DNA of 64,000 nt from Demequina gelatinilytica (lineage in GTDB: Bacteria > Actinomycetota > Actinomycetes > Actinomycetales > Demequinaceae): positions 1 through 64,000 of the forward strand of contig NZ_BBLV01000012.1 in the NCBI RefSeq assembly GCF_000971115.1, in the 5' to 3' direction. A model generated the notes under the pieces. That model had not been told where the DNA came from, ran no database searches, and worked only from the letters and a program-made list of their open reading frames with translations. The translations under genes and the position numbers were made by a program. Of the stretch, positions 16,437-25,572 are shown piece by piece. How positions within the stretch are numbered: the first letter of the stretch is position 1; each line of letters begins with the position of its first letter.

Positions 16437-17098
16437 ACGGCGGCGCTCCGAGCGCGCGACCGCGCCCACGGCATCGCCCAGCGCGCCGCGAGGACCAGCA
16501 GCAGGTCCAGCACGAGCGCGAGGGCGAGGCACAGCAGCGCGCTGGTGGCGATCTGCGCGCGGTAGTTGGACTGCATCCCGCGGAACATCAGCTGGCCGAG
16601 CCCGCCGTATCCCACCACCACGCCCACGGTCACGAGCGCGACGGTGGAGACGGTGGCGATCCGCAGTCCGGCCACGATGCTGGGGAGCGCGTTGGGCAGC
16701 TCGACCGTGAGCAGCAGCCGGGTGGGGGAGTAGCCCAGCCCTCGCGCGGCGTCGACGATGTCCGGATCGACCCCTTGGAGCCCCACGAGCGTGTTGCGCA
16801 CCAGCACGAGCAGCGCGTACGCGACCAGGCCGATGAGGACCGTGGTGCGCCCGATCCCCGTGAAGGGTGCGAGGAGCGCGAACAGCGCGAACGACGGCAC
16901 GGTGTACAGCACGCCGGTGAGGCCCAGGATGGGGCCGGACAGCCTCGGCGAGCGGCGCGCGATCATCGCCAGGGGCAGCGCGAGCGCGATGGCGATGAGC
17001 ATCGCCTCGACCGTGAGGGTCGTGTGGATCTGGAGGTGCTCCCAGACCTCGCCGCCGCTGCGGCGCAGGTAGTCGAGCGACAGCCAGGGGTTATCCAC
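16433..17098 (-). CDS. Osmoprotectant ABC transporter permease
   Basis: A 221-aa membrane protein with an N-terminal amphipathic segment, about six helices and an EAA loop (DIVDAARGLGYSPTRLLLTVELPNALPSIVAGLR). It pairs with the 15705 permease. The frame is open up to a GTG at 17143, only 14 nt from the divergent ATPase start. The GTG at 17098 is preferred because it leaves room for divergent promoters and begins with the usual short N-terminus (DNPWLSLDYLRR). This start is not certain. Confidence 0.82.
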   Translation of the reverse strand: MDNPWLSLDYLRRSGGEVWEHLQIHTTLTVEAMLIAIALALPLAMIARRSPRLSGPILGLTGVLYTVPSFALFALLAPFTGIGRTTVLIGLVAYALLVLVRNTLVGLQGVDPDIVDAARGLGYSPTRLLLTVELPNALPSIVAGLRIATVSTVALVTVGVVVGYGGLGQLMFRGMQSNYRAQIATSALLCLALALVLDLLLVLAARWAMPWARSRARSAAV

Positions 17099-17157
17099 CC
17101 CTCGACCGTACACGGCGCGGCTGACGGCCCCGGAGGCGGTCACGCTACGGTGGACCG

Positions 17158-17913
<756 letters not shown>

Positions 17914-17955
17914 ACGGTCACCGCCTGCGGCTCTGCCGCGGTGCCCGATGCGGCA

Positions 17956-18621
17956 TCACCGCCAGCGGCCCCGCCACCACGGTGTCTTGAAGCCGGCGGC
18001 CGCGCGCTCCTCGCGCTCGGCGCGCTCCTCCGCCTCGAGCTGGGCGCGCCTGCGGCGTCGGCGGCGTCCGGTGGTGACGATGCGGTAGAACACGAAGCCC
18101 ATCGCGATGAGCACCACCACCACGAGGATGGGCACGAAGATCGCGATGAGGCTGAGCGCGACGGCGGTCGCGTCCTCCGCGAACGACGCGACGGGTGCCC
18201 CGGTGCCCGCGGTCGCGGCGTTCACGGACGGCCGTGAGGCGGACTTCGCGGTGTGGACGGCGGCGGTGACGATCGCGCCGATGATGCCCGCGATGAGCGG
18301 GTTCTCCTGCCAGAAGCTGCTCTCGTCGATCACCTGCGCCGCCGCGGTGGCGGCGAAGATCACGCCACCGACGACCGGTCGCACGAGCGACTGGAGGAGG
18401 TCGTTGATGTGGTCGACGCCCGGGATCTTGTCCAGCACCAGCTCCGCGGCGAGCAGCAGCAGGCCGATGATGATGGTGGGCCACGACTGCAGCCAGTCGA
18501 GCTGCTCCGGCAGCACGATGAAGTCGGTGAAGCGGGCGAACAGTCCCACCAGCACGAGCGGGATGAACGCGTTGAGCCCCGCTGCGGCGGCCAGTCCGGC
18601 GCCGGTGAGAGCTGCGAGCAT
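17956..18621 (-). CDS. DUF4126-type membrane protein
   Basis: A 221-aa protein with hydrophobic segments near residues 5-25, 45-65, 80-100, 110-130 and 150-180, then a strongly basic C-terminal tail (GRRRRRRRAQLEAEERAEREERA). It resembles the DUF4126 family of bacterial membrane proteins, for which no function is established. ATG 18621 has an ideal ribosome binding site, GGAGGTCAC. It lies between the osmoprotectant ATPase and tRNA-His with no operon partner. The family call rests on the small-helix pattern (GAGLAAAAGLNAFIPLVLVGLFAR) and is moderately secure. Confidence 0.7.
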   Translation of the reverse strand: MLAALTGAGLAAAAGLNAFIPLVLVGLFARFTDFIVLPEQLDWLQSWPTIIIGLLLLAAELVLDKIPGVDHINDLLQSLVRPVVGGVIFAATAAAQVIDESSFWQENPLIAGIIGAIVTAAVHTAKSASRPSVNAATAGTGAPVASFAEDATAVALSLIAIFVPILVVVVLIAMGFVFYRIVTTGRRRRRRRAQLEAEERAEREERAAAGFKTPWWRGRWR

Positions 18622-18683
18622 GTGACCTCCTCCAGGGGGCGCCGAGCCGCGGCGCCTTCGCAAGGATAGTCTGCGCGGGAACG

Positions 18684-18720
18684 ACGAAGGCCCCGACGTC
18701 CATGACGTCGGGGCCTTCGT
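18684..18720 (-). terminator. Hairpin terminator of tRNA-His
   Basis: A perfect 17-bp stem (ACGAAGGCCCCGACGTC and complement) with a CAT loop, 6 nt beyond the 3' end of the tRNA on the minus strand. Confidence 0.85.
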
Positions 18721-18726
18721 GCTCCG

Positions 18727-18800
18727 GGTGGCTAACGGGACTTGAACCCGCGGCCCCCGCGACCACAACGCGGTGCTCTACCAACTGAGCTATAGCCACC
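18727..18800 (-). tRNA. tRNA-His (anticodon GTG)
   Basis: The minus strand folds as a complete cloverleaf. Acceptor GTGGCTA pairs with TAGCCAC, and the extra 5' G that marks tRNA-His pairs with the discriminator C. The D arm is GCTC-N8-GAGC, the anticodon stem CCGCG/CGCGG encloses TTGTGGT, and the T arm reads GCGGG-TTCAAGT-CCCGT with one imperfect pair. CCA is not encoded. A -10-like TACACT lies about 25 nt upstream (18825-18830). Confidence 0.97.
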
Positions 18801-18836
18801 ATCGTCCCTCGCGGGACGGAGACCAGTGTACCGGGT

Positions 18837-19454
18837 CTACGAGGGTGTCGGTGACGCGTCCGGCGTCACGCGTCCGGCCGCGGCCTTGGCCTGGTCCGAG
18901 TCCGGTCCGGGCAGCGGTACCAGGATGGTCTCGCGGTAGTAGCGCAGCTCCGTGATCGAGTCGCGGATGTCGCCGAGAGCGCGGTGGCCGCCGGTCTTGG
19001 CCGGCGCCTGGAAGAACACGCGGGGGTACCAGCGGCGCACCAGCTCCTTGAGCGAGCTCACGTCGACCACGCGGTAGTGGAGGTGGCCGATGACGTCGGG
19101 CATGTCGCGCTCGAGGAACATGCGGTCCATGCCGACGGTGTTGCCCGCGAGGGGCGACTTGCCGGCGACGGGGACGTGCTCCTTGATGTAGGCGAGCACC
19201 TGCTGCTGCGCGTCCTCCATGGTGGTGCCGTGCTCGAGCTCGGGCAGGAGCCCTGAGGTCTCGTGCATGGTGCGCACGAAGTCGCCCATGCCGGCGAGCG
19301 CCTGCTCGGACGGCTTGATCACGACGGAGACTCCGTCGCCCAGGATGTTGAGGTCCGAGTCGGTGACAAGGCAGGCGACCTCGACGAGGGCGTCGCTGCC
19401 CACGTCGAGGCCCGTCATCTCGCAGTCGATCCAGACGAGAGGGGTGTCGGTCAT
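18837..19454 (-). CDS. orn: Oligoribonuclease
   Basis: A 205-aa DEDDh exonuclease of the Orn family, which degrades 2-5-nt RNAs, including pGpG from c-di-GMP breakdown, to nucleotides. The motifs are VWIDCEMTGLD (Asp, Glu), a central SPLAGNTVGMDRMFLERDMP block diagnostic for Orn, and HRALGDIRDSI (catalytic His and last Asp). Length matches the family, with about 20 extra Pro/Ala residues at the end. ATG 19454 follows AAGGTGTGGGCC. It is in single copy next to tRNA-His. With a diguanylate cyclase at 56652 it may help clear c-di-GMP breakdown products. Confidence 0.97.
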   Translation of the reverse strand: MTDTPLVWIDCEMTGLDVGSDALVEVACLVTDSDLNILGDGVSVVIKPSEQALAGMGDFVRTMHETSGLLPELEHGTTMEDAQQQVLAYIKEHVPVAGKSPLAGNTVGMDRMFLERDMPDVIGHLHYRVVDVSSLKELVRRWYPRVFFQAPAKTGGHRALGDIRDSITELRYYRETILVPLPGPDSDQAKAAAGRVTPDASPTPS

Positions 19455-19500
19455 GGCCCACACCTTACCGAGGCCCTGCGACACGGGTCGGGCGCAGGGG

Positions 19501-19551
19501 TTGACAGCCCGCCGACCGCATGGTTGGTTAGTTAGTGAAGTAATCAACCAA
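19501..19551 (+). promoter_or_regulatory. Promoter region with YtrA-type operator
   Basis: TTGACA at 19501-19506 is a consensus -35 box; the -10 region is poor. Downstream, TTGGTTAGTTA (19524-19534) and TAATCAACCAA (19541-19551) form an inverted repeat with 9 of 11 matching pairs and a 6-nt centre. It lies just before the GntR gene, as expected for an autoregulated YtrA-family operator. Confidence 0.6.
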
Positions 19552-19580
19552 GGAACTGACCAAGGAACCGGGGAGGTGCC

Positions 19581-19937
19581 GTGGACGACGGCCGGCCGAT
19601 CTTCCAGCAGATCGCGGAGCAGCTCGAGGAGAGGATCCTCGACGGCTCCATGCCGGAGGAGGCCCAGGTGCCGTCGATCAACGAGCTCGCCGCGTTCCAC
19701 CGCATCAACCCCGCGACCGCGCTCAAGGGCGTGAACCGCCTGGTCGACGCGGGGGTCCTCTACAAGCGCCGCGGCATCGGGATGTTCGTCGCGACGGGAG
19801 CGCGGGCCGCGCTGCTCGCATCGCGTCGCGACGAGTTCCACGACGCCTACATCGGCCCGCTCATGTCGCGGGCCGTCACGCTCGGGATCACCCCCGAGCA
19901 GCTCATCGAGATGATCAGGAAGGAGGCGGCACAGTGA
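19581..19937 (+). CDS. GntR family regulator, YtrA subfamily
   Basis: A 118-aa protein consisting almost only of a winged-helix GntR domain (PIFQQIAEQLEERILDGSMPEE, then INELAAFHRINPATALKGVNRLVDAGVLYKRRGIGMFV) plus a short helical tail. This is the YtrA layout, in which regulators control adjacent ABC transporters. GTG 19581 follows GGGAGG. Its stop overlaps the ATPase start (GTGA), so regulator, ATPase and membrane protein form one operon. The inverted repeat at 19524-19551 is its likely binding site. Confidence 0.9.
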   Translation: MDDGRPIFQQIAEQLEERILDGSMPEEAQVPSINELAAFHRINPATALKGVNRLVDAGVLYKRRGIGMFVATGARAALLASRRDEFHDAYIGPLMSRAVTLGITPEQLIEMIRKEAAQ

Positions 19938-20821
19938 CCGCCATCATCGAGGCCACGGACCTCAGCCGACGCTTCGGCGCCGTCCGTGCGGTCGACGGCG
20001 CCACCTTCGCCGTCGAGGAGGGGAGCATCACGGGACTGCTGGGCCGCAACGGCGCCGGCAAGACCACGCTCATGAACCTCATCACCGGACAGGACTTCGC
20101 ATCCTCGGGCACGGTGCGGGTCGACGGCGAGAACCCCGTCGAGAACGCGCGCGTGCTCACCCGCACGTGCTTCATCAAGGAGTCCCAGAGCTACCCGGAC
20201 GCCTACCGCGGCCGTCATGTGCTCGCCATGGCGCCCCGGTTCTTCCCGCGGTACGACCCCGCGCTCGCGGCGAGGCTGGTCGAGGACTTCGACGTGCCGG
20301 TCGACCGCATGGTGAAGAAGATGTCGCGCGGCCAGCGTTCCGCGCTCGGGGCCATCGTGGGCATCGCGTCGCGCGCCGAGCTCACGCTGCTCGACGAGCC
20401 CTACGCGGGCCTCGACGCCGTGGCGCGGCACGTCTTCTACGACCGCCTCCTCGCGGACTACGCGGAGCACCCGCGCACCATCGTGCTGTCGACGCATCTC
20501 ATCGACGAGGCCGCCGACCTGCTCGACCACGTGCTCGTCATCCACCAGGGACGCCTGCTCATCGACGCCGCGACCGAGGACCTGCGCGGGAGCGCCGCGA
20601 CGCTCGTGGGGCGCGCGGCGGACGTCGAGGCCTTCGTCTCCGGGCGCGAGGTCCTGGGACGCGAGTCCATCGCGGGCATCGCCTCCGCGACCGTCGCGGG
20701 GCTCGACGCGCAGGACCGGGCGCGCGCCGCATCGTCCGGGCTCGAGGTCGCCCCGGTCTCGCTCCAGCAGCTCATCGTGCACCGCACCGGTGCGCCCATC
20801 CACCAGGAGGTGGCGTCATGA
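19934..20821 (+). CDS. ABC transporter ATP-binding protein
   Basis: A 295-aa ATPase with Walker A GRNGAGKTT, signature MSRGQRSALGAIVG (a divergent LSGGQ), Walker B LTLLDEPYAGLD and switch His in VLSTHLIDE. The C-terminal ~90 residues are a variable domain. The degenerate signature and the YtrA regulator fit exporters of the CcmA/YtrB type, often linked to antimicrobial stress. Its partner is the membrane protein encoded next, with a 4-nt overlap. The substrate is unknown. Confidence 0.88.
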   Translation: MTAIIEATDLSRRFGAVRAVDGATFAVEEGSITGLLGRNGAGKTTLMNLITGQDFASSGTVRVDGENPVENARVLTRTCFIKESQSYPDAYRGRHVLAMAPRFFPRYDPALAARLVEDFDVPVDRMVKKMSRGQRSALGAIVGIASRAELTLLDEPYAGLDAVARHVFYDRLLADYAEHPRTIVLSTHLIDEAADLLDHVLVIHQGRLLIDAATEDLRGSAATLVGRAADVEAFVSGREVLGRESIAGIASATVAGLDAQDRARAASSGLEVAPVSLQQLIVHRTGAPIHQEVAS

Positions 20822-21558
20822 CCGCCCTCACCGCCGAGATCCCCGCGCCGCGTCGCATCGCCTCCGTGATGCGGATCCACGTGGCCAACCCCTGGCCGAC
20901 CGCGATCCTGCCGTGGCTCGTGCTGCTCGGCGTCCATGGCATCACGTGGTCGATCTGGGCGCTCATCGCCCACTACGCGGGCGACAGCCTCGAGCCGGAC
21001 GCGTTCCGGTACGCCGGCGGGGTCTCATGGCTGGTCGTCTACATGATGGTGATCGCGATCCAGGCCATGAACGCCGGGTTCCGCTTCGCGCTGGGGTACT
21101 CGACCACGCGGCGCGACTACTACGCAGGCACGGTCGCGTTCTTCGCCGCGATGGCGGTGGTCTACGCGCTCGGGCTGGGGGTGCTCGCGATGGTCGAGCG
21201 TGCGACGGACGGGTGGGGCCTGGACGGCTCCTTCTACGCGCCGGCGTACCTGTACGACGAGCCCTTCGCCGTGATCGCGTTCCACTACCTCGCGCTGTAC
21301 CTGCTGTTCACCGCCATGGGCGCGCTCATCGGCGCGCTGTTCGTGAGGTGGCGCGCGGCGGGTCTGTACCTGTACTTCGCGGGGCTCGCGCTCGCGGTGG
21401 TCGCGTTCGTGTGGTGGGCGCTCGACGCGGGGGACTCCCTGGTGGCGTTCTTCCGCGACAACCCGATCGAGGTCGTGATGGCCTGGACGCTCCCGCTCAG
21501 CGTCGCGCTCGCGGTGCTCGGTTGGCTGGTGATCCGCAGGGCGCCCGCGCGCGCCTGA
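20818..21558 (+). CDS. Membrane subunit of the YtrA-linked ABC transporter
   Basis: A 246-aa protein with about six hydrophobic segments (near residues 30-55, 70-90, 105-125, 150-180, 185-205 and 220-240). It has no recognised permease signature. Its position after the ATPase with an ATGA overlap identifies it as the transmembrane partner, and the length is similar to other small ABC-2-like membrane subunits in YtrA operons. A strong terminator follows. The substrate cannot be inferred. Confidence 0.75.
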   Translation: MTALTAEIPAPRRIASVMRIHVANPWPTAILPWLVLLGVHGITWSIWALIAHYAGDSLEPDAFRYAGGVSWLVVYMMVIAIQAMNAGFRFALGYSTTRRDYYAGTVAFFAAMAVVYALGLGVLAMVERATDGWGLDGSFYAPAYLYDEPFAVIAFHYLALYLLFTAMGALIGALFVRWRAAGLYLYFAGLALAVVAFVWWALDAGDSLVAFFRDNPIEVVMAWTLPLSVALAVLGWLVIRRAPARA

Positions 21559-21586
21559 CCGGCGCCTGAGCCGGGCGGCGGCACGA

Positions 21587-21629
21587 ACGGGCCCGCGCAT
21601 CGTCCCCCCTCGACGATGCGCGGGCCCGT
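21587..21629 (+). terminator. Hairpin terminator with inverted CGATGCG copies
   Basis: A perfect 18-bp stem (21587-21604 and 21612-21629) with a 7-nt CCCCCTC loop. Its inner part consists of inverted copies of GACGATGCG, the overrepresented oligomer discussed in the findings. Confidence 0.85.
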
Positions 21630-21653
21630 CGCGTCCCCCTCAGCGACGCGAAA

Positions 21654-21667
21654 AGTGAGCATTCACA
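21654..21667 (+). promoter_or_regulatory. LacI-type operator box 1, upstream
   Basis: AGTGAGCATTCACA matches the LacI-family consensus TGTGAGCGCTCACA at 11 of 14 bases and is palindromic (GTGA-GCAT-TCAC). It starts exactly 100 bp before box 2, a spacing compatible with DNA looping. Confidence 0.5.
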
Positions 21668-21753
21668 TTTCGCGTGCCACCATGGTGACCTGGGACGACG
21701 CGCGAGACGTCACCATCACGCCTTCTGTTACGGAAACGTGACCCTGGCGCGCT

Positions 21754-21783
21754 TGTGAGCCCTCACATTGTGAGCGCTAATAT
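21754..21783 (+). promoter_or_regulatory. Sugar-operon promoter with LacI-type operator boxes 2 and 3
   Basis: TGTGAGCCCTCACA (21754-21767) differs from the LacI consensus palindrome at one base. TGTGAGCGCTAATA (21769-21782) repeats the left half 15 bp later and overlaps a -10 box TAATAT (21778-21783). TTGTGA (21753-21758) may act as a weak -35. The LacI protein encoded at the end of the operon (28184) is the obvious candidate ligand. Confidence 0.6.
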
Positions 21784-21868
21784 GCGAATGCACGGTGCCA
21801 ACGTGGGCACCGTGGGGCAACGCGCTCGATCCGGCAACGAGGCCGGGCAGGACAGGGAGGTTCTGGCA

Positions 21869-22870
21869 ATGAAGAAGCGTTTTCTCACCAGCATGGCATT
21901 CGCGGGGGTCGCGGCCTTCGCGCTGACCGCATGCTCCTCGGACGGCGACGGCGGCAGCGCTGACGCGTCCGGCGACACCGGCGGCGGCGGTGGCGACACC
22001 ATCGTCGTCGGCTTCGCGCAGACCGGCTCGGAGTCGGGCTGGCGCTCGGCCAACACGGAGTCGATGAAGACCGCGTTCTCCGAGGAGAACGGCTTCGAGC
22101 TCATCTTCAACGCGGCCGACAACGACACGGCGGCCCAGATCGAGGCCGTGCGCGGCTTCATCAGCCAGGGCGTCGACGCGATCGTCATCGCGCCGATCGT
22201 CGAGGACGGCTGGGACGACGTGCTCCAGGAGGCCGCGGACGCGAACATCCCGGTCATCCTCGAGGACCGCACGGTCTCCGCATCGGACGACCTCTACGCG
22301 GCCTGGATCGGCCTCGACTTCGAGGAGGAGGGCGTCAAGGCGGGCGAGTGGGCCGCCGAGATGTACGGCGGCGAGGCGACCAAGATGGTGGTGCTCGAGG
22401 GCACCACGGGCTCGGCCCCGGCGAACGACCGTGCCACCGGCTTCGACTCGGCCATCGAGGGCACCATGATCGAGAAGATCGACTCGCAGACCGGTGACTT
22501 CACCCGTGACGGCGGCAAGTCCGTCATGGAGGGCTTCATCCAGAACTACGGCGTCGACAACATCGACCTGGTCTACGCGCACAACGACGACATGGCGCTC
22601 GGCGCCATCGAGGCGATCAAGGCGGCCGGCGCGGTGCCGGGCGAGGACATCAAGATCATCTCGATCGACGCGGTGCACGACGGCATGCAGGCGCTCGTCG
22701 ACGGCGAGATCAACTACATCGTCGAGTGCAACCCGCTCCTCGGCGACCTGGTCGCCGCCGCCGTCACCGCCGTGGTCAACGGCGACAGCGTCGAGCCTGT
22801 GCAGTACGTCGAGGACCTGGCGTTCGACCAGGCCGCGGCCGAGGCGGCGCTGCCGGACCGCAAGTACTGA
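21869..22870 (+). CDS. ytfQ: Galactofuranose-type sugar ABC transporter, substrate-binding lipoprotein
   Basis: A 333-aa protein with signal peptide, lipobox ALTAC and a Gly-rich linker, then a periplasmic-binding type I fold. VGFAQTGSESGWRSANTESMK, FISQGVDAIVIAPIVEDGW, SQTGDFTRDGGKSVMEGFIQ and LVYAHNDDMALGAIEAIK closely follow E. coli YtfQ, which binds galactofuranose. It should deliver a furanose or related sugar to the downstream permeases. ATG 21869 follows GGGAGG. A hairpin after the gene probably raises its expression over the distal genes. The exact sugar is inferred from family likeness. Confidence 0.88.
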   Translation: MKKRFLTSMAFAGVAAFALTACSSDGDGGSADASGDTGGGGGDTIVVGFAQTGSESGWRSANTESMKTAFSEENGFELIFNAADNDTAAQIEAVRGFISQGVDAIVIAPIVEDGWDDVLQEAADANIPVILEDRTVSASDDLYAAWIGLDFEEEGVKAGEWAAEMYGGEATKMVVLEGTTGSAPANDRATGFDSAIEGTMIEKIDSQTGDFTRDGGKSVMEGFIQNYGVDNIDLVYAHNDDMALGAIEAIKAAGAVPGEDIKIISIDAVHDGMQALVDGEINYIVECNPLLGDLVAAAVTAVVNGDSVEPVQYVEDLAFDQAAAEAALPDRKY

Positions 22871-22905
22871 TCCTGCCGGGATCATGACCTTGTAGGCGCG
22901 GGCTC

Positions 22906-22943
22906 CCCCTGCGGGGGTCGGCTCAGGCCGGCCCCCGCAGGGG
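22906..22943 (+). terminator. Intercistronic hairpin (attenuator) between ytfQ and ytfR
   Basis: A 17-bp stem with one G-U pair and a TCAG loop in the 105-nt gap between binding-protein and ATPase genes. Hairpins here commonly stabilise upstream mRNA or partly terminate, so that the binding protein is made in excess. Confidence 0.6.
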
Positions 22944-22975
22944 TCCCGCGGCACCGAGCAGAAAGCTGCACCCAC

Positions 22976-24511
22976 ATGAATGCGGACACCGACGTCCCAC
23001 CGATCGTCGAGATGCGCGGGATCACCATCAGGTTCCCCGGCGTGCTCGCCCTGGACAACGTCGACTTCACGCTGCGGCCCGGCGAGATCCACTCGCTCAT
23101 GGGCGAGAACGGCGCGGGGAAGTCGACCCTCATCAAGGCCCTCACCGGCGTCTACGCGATCGACTCGGGGTCGATCGCCGTGGCCGGCAAGCGGCAGACC
23201 TTCTCCACCGCGGCCGATGCGCAGGACGCCGGCATCTCGACGGTGTACCAGGAGGTCAACCTCTGCGCGAACCTCAGCGTCGGCGAGAACGTCATGCTGG
23301 GCCACGAGAAGCGGCGCGGCACCGGCATCGACTGGAAGACCACGCACTCCGAGGCGGCCCGCCACCTCGCCAGCCTGGGTCTCACGCTCGACACGCGGTC
23401 GATCCTCGCGAGCCACTCGATCGCCATCCAGCAGCTGGTCGCGATCAGCCGCGCGATGGTGCTCGACGCGAAGGTGCTCATCCTCGACGAGCCGACGTCG
23501 AGCCTGGACCGGGGAGAGGTCGAGCAGCTCTTCGGCATCATGCGCGACCTGCGCGACAAGGGCGTCGCGATCCTGTTCGTCTCCCACTTCCTCGACCAGG
23601 TCTACGAGATCTCCGACCGCATCACGGTGCTGCGCAACGGTGCCCTGGTGGGCGAGCACCCGATCGCGGAGCTCCCGCGCGACGCGCTGGTCACCAAGAT
23701 GATCGGGCGCGAGCTCGAGGATCTGGCCTCGATCGCGAGCTCGTCGCACCGCGAGATCGATCGCAGCGGCACGCCCGTGGTCCGGGCGACGGGCCTGGGC
23801 AAGCGTGGCGTGCTCGAGCCCGCAGACCTCGAGGTCTTCGAGGGCGAGGTCGTGGGCATCGCGGGCCTGCTCGGGTCGGGGCGCACCGAGCTGGTCCGCC
23901 TGCTCTACGGCGCCGACCGCGCCGACGAGGGCACGGTGGAGGTGCACGGCGAGCACGTGCGCCTGCATCAGCCGCGCCACGCGATCGAGCACCGCATCTC
24001 GCTGTCCTCGGAGAACCGCCGCGAGGAGGGCGTGGTCGCGGACCTGACCGTCGCGGAGAACATCGTGCTCGGGATGCAGGCGCGCCAGGGCTGGCTGCGC
24101 AAGATCCCCAAGAAGGACCAGGACGCGGTGGTGCAGGAGTACATCGACGCGCTGGGGGTGCGGCCGGCGAACCCGAACGCGCTCGTGGGCAACCTCTCGG
24201 GCGGCAACCAGCAGAAGGTGCTGCTGGCGCGGTGGCTTGCGACCGCGCCCGAGCTCCTGGTGCTCGACGAGCCCACACGCGGCATCGACGTGGGGGCGAA
24301 GGCCGACATCCAGCGCAAGGTCGCGGAGCTGTCCGCCCAGGGCCTCTCCGTGATCTTCATCTCGTCCGAGCTCGAGGAGGTGCTGCGCATGGCGCAGCGC
24401 GTCGTGGTACTCAGGGACCGCAAGAAGATCGGCGAGCTCGAGGCGGCGACCACCGACCTCGACGGCCTGATCGACTACATCGCCAACGCGGGTGAGGGGA
24501 GCGCGGCATGA
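22976..24511 (+). CDS. ytfR: Sugar ABC transporter ATPase (two fused nucleotide-binding domains)
   Basis: A 511-aa protein with two ABC domains, as in YtfR, RbsA and MglA. The first has Walker A GENGAGKST, VYQEVNLC, Walker B LILDEPTSSLD and FVSHFLDQVY. The second starts near residue 260 with a changed P-loop (GLLGSGRTEL) but has signature LSGGNQQKVLLARWL and LVLDEPTRGIDVGAK. It powers import through the two permeases encoded next. ATG 22976 is the first start after the hairpin. It overlaps the next gene by 4 nt. A close paralogue lies at 26659. Confidence 0.92.
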   Translation: MNADTDVPPIVEMRGITIRFPGVLALDNVDFTLRPGEIHSLMGENGAGKSTLIKALTGVYAIDSGSIAVAGKRQTFSTAADAQDAGISTVYQEVNLCANLSVGENVMLGHEKRRGTGIDWKTTHSEAARHLASLGLTLDTRSILASHSIAIQQLVAISRAMVLDAKVLILDEPTSSLDRGEVEQLFGIMRDLRDKGVAILFVSHFLDQVYEISDRITVLRNGALVGEHPIAELPRDALVTKMIGRELEDLASIASSSHREIDRSGTPVVRATGLGKRGVLEPADLEVFEGEVVGIAGLLGSGRTELVRLLYGADRADEGTVEVHGEHVRLHQPRHAIEHRISLSSENRREEGVVADLTVAENIVLGMQARQGWLRKIPKKDQDAVVQEYIDALGVRPANPNALVGNLSGGNQQKVLLARWLATAPELLVLDEPTRGIDVGAKADIQRKVAELSAQGLSVIFISSELEEVLRMAQRVVVLRDRKKIGELEAATTDLDGLIDYIANAGEGSAA

Positions 24512-25572
24512 CCGCCGTCTACAAGCATCGGCTCTTCTGGCCGATCGTCTCGCTGGTCACGCTCATCGCGATCAACGCGATCGCGAGGCCGCAGTTCATC
24601 AAGATCACCATGCGCGACGGCGAGCTCTACGGCCCGCTCATCAGCATCCTGCGCGAGTCCGCGCCGCTCATGCTCGTCGCGCTCGGCATGACCATCGTCA
24701 TCGCGACGCGCGGCATCGACCTGTCGGTGGGCGCCACGATGGCGGTGTCGGGAGCGGTCGCCCTCACCATCATCGACGGCTCGGGCGACCCGGGGAACCT
24801 CGGCACCGTGCTGGTCGCGTGCATCGTCGCGGTGCTCGTGTCGCTGGTCCTGGGCGCCTGGAACGGCTTCCTGGTCTCTGTGGTCGGGATCCAACCGATC
24901 ATCGCGACGCTCGTGCTCATGCTCGCCGGCCGCGGCGTCGCCCTGCTCATCACGGGCGGCTTCATCACCACGGTCAACTCCGAGCCGTTCGCGTTCATCG
25001 CATCGGGCTACCTGCTGGCCCTTCCGTTCGCGTTCCTCATCGGCGTCGTCGCGATCGTCGCGATGTCGCTCGTGGAGCGGCGCACCGCTCTCGGGGTGCT
25101 CACCGAGGCGGTCGGCATCAACCCCGAGGCGAGCCGCCTCGCGGGCGTGCGGTCGCGCAGCATCATCTGGGGCGCGTACATGGTGAGCGGCGTGCTGGCC
25201 GGCGTCGCGGGGCTCATCTACGCCTCGAACATCAGGGCGGCCGACGCGAACGCGGCGGGCGTGTTCATCGAGCTCTACGCGATCCTCGCGGTGGTGCTGG
25301 GCGGGACCTCGCTCAATGGCGGCAAGTTCTCGATCGCCGGCACGGTGGTCGGCGTGCTCATCATCCAGACCCTCGAGTCCTCGATCCTGTTCCTGGGCGT
25401 CTCGTCCGCGCAGAGCCCGGTGTTCTTCGGCTTCGTGGTCGCGCTCGTGGTGGTGGTGCAGTCGCCGCGCATGAGGGAGGGCCTGGCATCGCTGAGCGGC
25501 AGGCTGCGATCTCGCGGGGCCGATGCGCGCAACGACGCCGCTCGCAACGACGACAAGGTGGAGGTGGCGTGA
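24508..25572 (+). CDS. ytfT: Sugar ABC transporter permease (YtfT-like)
   Basis: A 354-aa membrane protein of the ribose/galactofuranose permease family with about eight to ten helices. MLVALGMTIVIATRGIDLSVGATMAVSGAV is the diagnostic loop, and VVLGGTSLNGGKFSIAGTVVGVL is the conserved C-terminal motif. It overlaps the ATPase gene by ATGA and the next permease by 1 nt. It should form a heterodimer with the YjfF-like protein. The hydrophilic tail (RGADARNDAARNDDKVEVA) is not conserved. Confidence 0.9.
   Translation: MTAVYKHRLFWPIVSLVTLIAINAIARPQFIKITMRDGELYGPLISILRESAPLMLVALGMTIVIATRGIDLSVGATMAVSGAVALTIIDGSGDPGNLGTVLVACIVAVLVSLVLGAWNGFLVSVVGIQPIIATLVLMLAGRGVALLITGGFITTVNSEPFAFIASGYLLALPFAFLIGVVAIVAMSLVERRTALGVLTEAVGINPEASRLAGVRSRSIIWGAYMVSGVLAGVAGLIYASNIRAADANAAGVFIELYAILAVVLGGTSLNGGKFSIAGTVVGVLIIQTLESSILFLGVSSAQSPVFFGFVVALVVVVQSPRMREGLASLSGRLRSRGADARNDAARNDDKVEVA

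Noticed and set aside
16433..17143. GTG 17143 as start of the first osmoprotectant permease
   Set aside because: It would leave only 14 nt to the divergent ATPase start and adds unconserved residues; GTG 17098 is preferred, though the longer form cannot be excluded.
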